From: Glaciecola sp028401415
GTDB lineage: Bacteria; Pseudomonadota; Gammaproteobacteria; Enterobacterales; Alteromonadaceae
Length of the DNA: 64,000 nt
Assembly (NCBI RefSeq): GCF_028401415.2
Contig: NZ_CP171821.2
Coordinates: 4,092,001 to 4,156,000, forward strand
Direction: 5' to 3'
Shown one piece after another: positions 61,986 to 64,000 of this stretch; positions within the stretch are counted from its first letter, which is position 1; every line of letters starts with the position of its first letter. The notes beneath the pieces are model-generated. The model was not told where the DNA came from, searched no databases, and worked only from the letters and a program-made list of their open reading frames with translations. Position numbers and translations under genes: made by a program.

Positions 61986-62975
61986 TTGGACGAATTTTCA
62001 ATTATCGAGCGCTACTTCAAGCAAGCAAATTCCTCTCGTAAGGATGTGATCATCGGCATTGGTGACGATGCCGCCATCACGCAGGTGCCTCAAGGACAGT
62101 ATTTAGCGACAACAACAGACACATTATTATCTGGTGTACATTTTCTACCTGACACCCTACCTGACGCTATTGCGCATAAAGCCATCGCAGCCAATTTAAG
62201 CGATTTAGCGGCAATGGGTGCAGAGCCCTCATGGATAAGTCTCTCTGTCTGTATGCCGAATGCTAATGATGCGTGGTTAAGCGCATTTTCAGAAAAGGTC
62301 GCGCAACTGTGTGATTATTACTCAATGCAGTTGATTGGTGGTGACATGGTAAAAGGGCCGCTAGCGGTTACGATAACAGCTCAAGGATTCGTTCCGCCCG
62401 AAAGTATTATTACTAGAACCGGCGCGAAACCAGGAGATTGGTTATTTCTTACTGGCACGGTGGGCGATGCTGCGGCAGGGTTGGCCTATCTGCAAAACAA
62501 AATTCAAATTGCCGAACAGTCGAAAGCACAAGAACTTTCGCAGCGATACTTTTGCCCGACTCCTCGCGTGCTGGTTGGCACCACATTACGTCGACTGGCA
62601 AGCGCCTGCATAGATGTTTCTGACGGACTATTGCAAGACTTGCAGCATGTCCTTGACGGCTCTAGTGAAAATGGTCATGGTGTGGGTGCAATCGTGCATT
62701 TAGATCGCCTGCCTATCTCTCAGGCGCTAGGCAGCAGTATCGTTGAGCTTGAACAAGCGCTTGCATTTGCCTGTACAGGCGGAGACGATTACGAACTGCT
62801 CTTTACCGTATCTGAAGAGCATCGAGTGAGCATGGAGACAGCGATGGCTAGTTACAATTTGCCTATTACCTGTATCGGACAAATTACTGGCGCGGCGAGT
62901 AAGCTTGATTTGCGTCTCAATGAGCAGCCGTTTTCGCCTTCATCATTTGATAAGGTCGGATATCAGCACTTTTAA
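61986..62975 (+). CDS. thiL: Thiamine-monophosphate kinase
   Basis: ThiL phosphorylates thiamine monophosphate to the active diphosphate. The 329-residue protein has the N-terminal GIGDDAAI nucleotide-binding strand, the DTL(L) and AIAANLSDLAAMGA motifs with the Asp-rich metal site, GGDMVKGPL and ACTGGDDYELLF. The start is TTG at 61986, next to the nusB stop; this is the only start compatible with the E. coli N-terminus. Confidence 0.95.
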   Translation: MDEFSIIERYFKQANSSRKDVIIGIGDDAAITQVPQGQYLATTTDTLLSGVHFLPDTLPDAIAHKAIAANLSDLAAMGAEPSWISLSVCMPNANDAWLSAFSEKVAQLCDYYSMQLIGGDMVKGPLAVTITAQGFVPPESIITRTGAKPGDWLFLTGTVGDAAAGLAYLQNKIQIAEQSKAQELSQRYFCPTPRVLVGTTLRRLASACIDVSDGLLQDLQHVLDGSSENGHGVGAIVHLDRLPISQALGSSIVELEQALAFACTGGDDYELLFTVSEEHRVSMETAMASYNLPITCIGQITGAASKLDLRLNEQPFSPSSFDKVGYQHF

Positions 62976-63011
62976 AACCGCAAATCACACGACACGGACA
63001 AACCTTACCTT

Positions 63012-63512
63012 ATGGATAAAGAGCTACGTAAGCGAGTCTCACTGCTGAATCCGGACCACTTTTTTGGCCTTGGTTTTGGATCGGGTCTAGTGCCTATTAT
63101 GCCTGGTACCTTTGGCTCGCTCGCCGCGTTGCCTATCTTAATACTGATGGCATATCTTCCGCTCAGCTACTTTTTGATGGTAACCGTGATATCCGCAGTT
63201 GTGGGCATTCGATTTTGTCAAAAAACCTCTGATTCGCTCAAGCTGCATGACCACGGTTCTATTGTTTGGGACGAAATTGTGGGCATGATGGTGGTGTTTA
63301 TTGCCATCCCCATCACAACTGTCAACTTATTGATTGGCTTTTTATTATTTCGCTTTTTCGATATTTTAAAACCATGGCCAATAAGGTTATTTGATAAGAA
63401 AGTGCATGGTGGCTTGGGTATTATGCTCGATGACATCGTTGCAGGCCTTATTGCATGCGCTTGCATGCATGCACTGATGTATAGTGAACTACTTAACCTG
63501 AATTCTGTTTGA
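63012..63512 (+). CDS. pgpA: Phosphatidylglycerophosphatase A
   Basis: PgpA dephosphorylates phosphatidylglycerophosphate in the inner membrane. The 166-residue protein contains GFGSGLVPIMPGTFGSLAALP, the family signature IVWDEIVGMM, and the terminal DDIVAGLIACACMHAL. The last codons (LNLNSV and the TGA at 63510-63512) lie inside the MITE-like element that starts at 63496, so the insertion replaced the original C-terminus. The short change is unlikely to matter to the enzyme, whose conserved part ends earlier. Confidence 0.93.
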   Translation: MDKELRKRVSLLNPDHFFGLGFGSGLVPIMPGTFGSLAALPILILMAYLPLSYFLMVTVISAVVGIRFCQKTSDSLKLHDHGSIVWDEIVGMMVVFIAIPITTVNLLIGFLLFRFFDILKPWPIRLFDKKVHGGLGIMLDDIVAGLIACACMHALMYSELLNLNSV

Positions 63513-63690
63513 GAAACGGCGCTCAGTACCGCTAGAATTGCGAATTACTGCGTTGCAAAAGCCAGCAATAGAATAACTATTACGTGACTTTTGCGCCTTG
63601 TCCTTCACAATTCTAGCAGCACTGAGTGTAAAAATTAATTTAAGTATGTGAAACAAGCGCTTGCACCATTCCTTAAACAGGATTCAGGTT
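63496..63690. mobile_element. MITE-like element family A, copy 2
   Basis: A 195-bp palindromic element with terminal repeats AACCTGAATTCTGTTT (left) and AAACAGGATTCAGGTT (right), flanked by direct repeats ACTT (63492-63495 and 63691-63694). It differs at only about ten positions from the copy at 34066-34261. It overlaps the last five codons and the stop of pgpA, and its right end is 10 bases from the dxs stop. No ORF is present. Its imperfect inverted structure could also act as a bidirectional transcription barrier between these two convergent genes. Confidence 0.9.
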
Positions 63691-63699
63691 ACTTAGCGT

Positions 63700-64000
63700 T
63701 TAATTCAATTGCGCCTGAACACTGGCAACAATGCCTTTTGCATCAATACCTAATGTTTCATACATTTGTGCTTGAGTGCCCTGCATTACAAACTCGTCTG
63801 GTAGCCCTAAACAATGAACTAAGCACATTACTTTGTTTCGATGAAGAACTTCCATGACGGCGCTACCGGCTCCGCCCGCAATAGCGCCATCTTCAAGTGT
63901 AACAATAATGTCATGAGTGTTAGCTGCATCAACTATAGCGTCTTCATCTATAGGCTTTACAAACCGCATGTCAATTAAACTTGCGTCTAATTGCTCGGCG
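63700..64000 (-). CDS. dxs: 1-deoxy-D-xylulose-5-phosphate synthase, C-terminal end
   Basis: Only the last 100 or so codons are inside the window; the rest lies beyond base 64000. The sequence MRFVKPIDEDAIVDAANTHD, then TLEDGAIAGGAGSAVMEVL and GLPDEFVMQGTQAQMYETLGI, is the C-terminal transketolase-like domain of DXS, which condenses pyruvate and glyceraldehyde 3-phosphate, the first step of the MEP pathway. ispH, the last enzyme of that pathway, is at 22626. The ATG at 63969 is internal; the frame is open to the window edge. Confidence 0.93.
   Translation of the reverse strand, partial: AEQLDASLIDMRFVKPIDEDAIVDAANTHDIIVTLEDGAIAGGAGSAVMEVLHRNKVMCLVHCLGLPDEFVMQGTQAQMYETLGIDAKGIVASVQAQLN

Noticed and set aside
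1..64000. CRISPR arrays, restriction-modification, toxin-antitoxin or secretion-system genes
   Set aside because: No regularly spaced repeats and no recognisable genes of these kinds were found in any frame.

Overview
The window is a stretch of chromosome from a gammaproteobacterium, most likely of the order Alteromonadales (relatives of Alteromonas or Glaciecola). The evidence is the gene order: tig-clpP-clpX-lon-hupB-ppiD, ileS-lspA-fkpB-ispH, ygfZ/sdhE-ygfX, nadB/rpoE-rseABC-lepA-lepB-rnc-era, serB/ytjB-radA and glyA-nrdR-ribD-ribE-ribBA-ribH-nusB-thiL-pgpA are all classic gammaproteobacterial neighbourhoods. Base composition looks even and moderate in GC, and no prophage, integrase, complete insertion sequence or CRISPR array was seen. 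The species assignment is inference.

Layout. 1-5340: the 3' end of a class D beta-lactamase-like gene, then a minus-strand block with a metallo-beta-lactamase-fold hydrolase, proS, trmO (no standard start codon; it appears to begin at ATT), a DUF1415 gene and folD. 5448-6232: a tRNA operon (Pro-Arg-His-Leu-Pro) behind a strong promoter with a GC-rich discriminator, followed by a 157-bp palindrome with perfect 45-bp arms. 6311-15266: a small membrane protein, then the trigger factor/ClpXP/Lon/HU/PpiD proteostasis cluster. 15344-23570: two unlisted small ORFs, rpsT, murJ, ribF, ileS, lspA, fkpB, ispH. 23797-31129: a type IV pilus minor pilin set (pilV, pilW, pilX, pilY1, pilE) with fimT facing it from the opposite strand. 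31265-36107: nadE-glnB, slyD-ygfZ (minus), sdhE-ygfX and a MaoC-like protein. 36117-46105: nadB divergent from the sigma-E operon rpoE-rseA-rseB-rseC, then lepA-lepB-rnc-era and pdxH where recO-pdxJ is usual. 46153-55849: a TatD hydrolase, ytjB/serB, a two-PilZ-domain protein, radA, ettA and a stand-alone lpxD. 56157-64000: glyA, nrdR, the riboflavin genes, nusB, thiL, pgpA and the C-terminal end of dxs.

The least ordinary content lies between genes. Two families of short palindromic MITE-like elements share ends beginning AACCT. Family A (about 195 bp; copies at 34066-34261 and 63496-63690, plus a lone end at 48907-48938) and family B (about 100 bp; copies at 47639-47738 and 55985-56088) sit in promoter regions or between convergent genes, and three of the four full copies are flanked by 4-bp direct repeats. 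One family A copy supplies the last codons and the stop of pgpA. No transposase for them is present here.

The genes mostly support growth-related housekeeping: translation (proS, ileS, lepA, ettA, rpsT, tRNAs), protein quality control (tig, clpXP, lon, ppiD, slyD, fkpB), envelope stress (rpoE-rse), export and lipoprotein maturation (lepB, lspA), cofactor synthesis (riboflavin, NAD, PLP, folate C1, isoprenoid), and surface motility or adhesion (type IV pilus, PilZ protein). No wholly new multi-gene system was found. The best leads are the palindrome behind the tRNA operon, the two MITE families, the ATT-initiated trmO, the small unannotated ORFs and the orphan lpxD.
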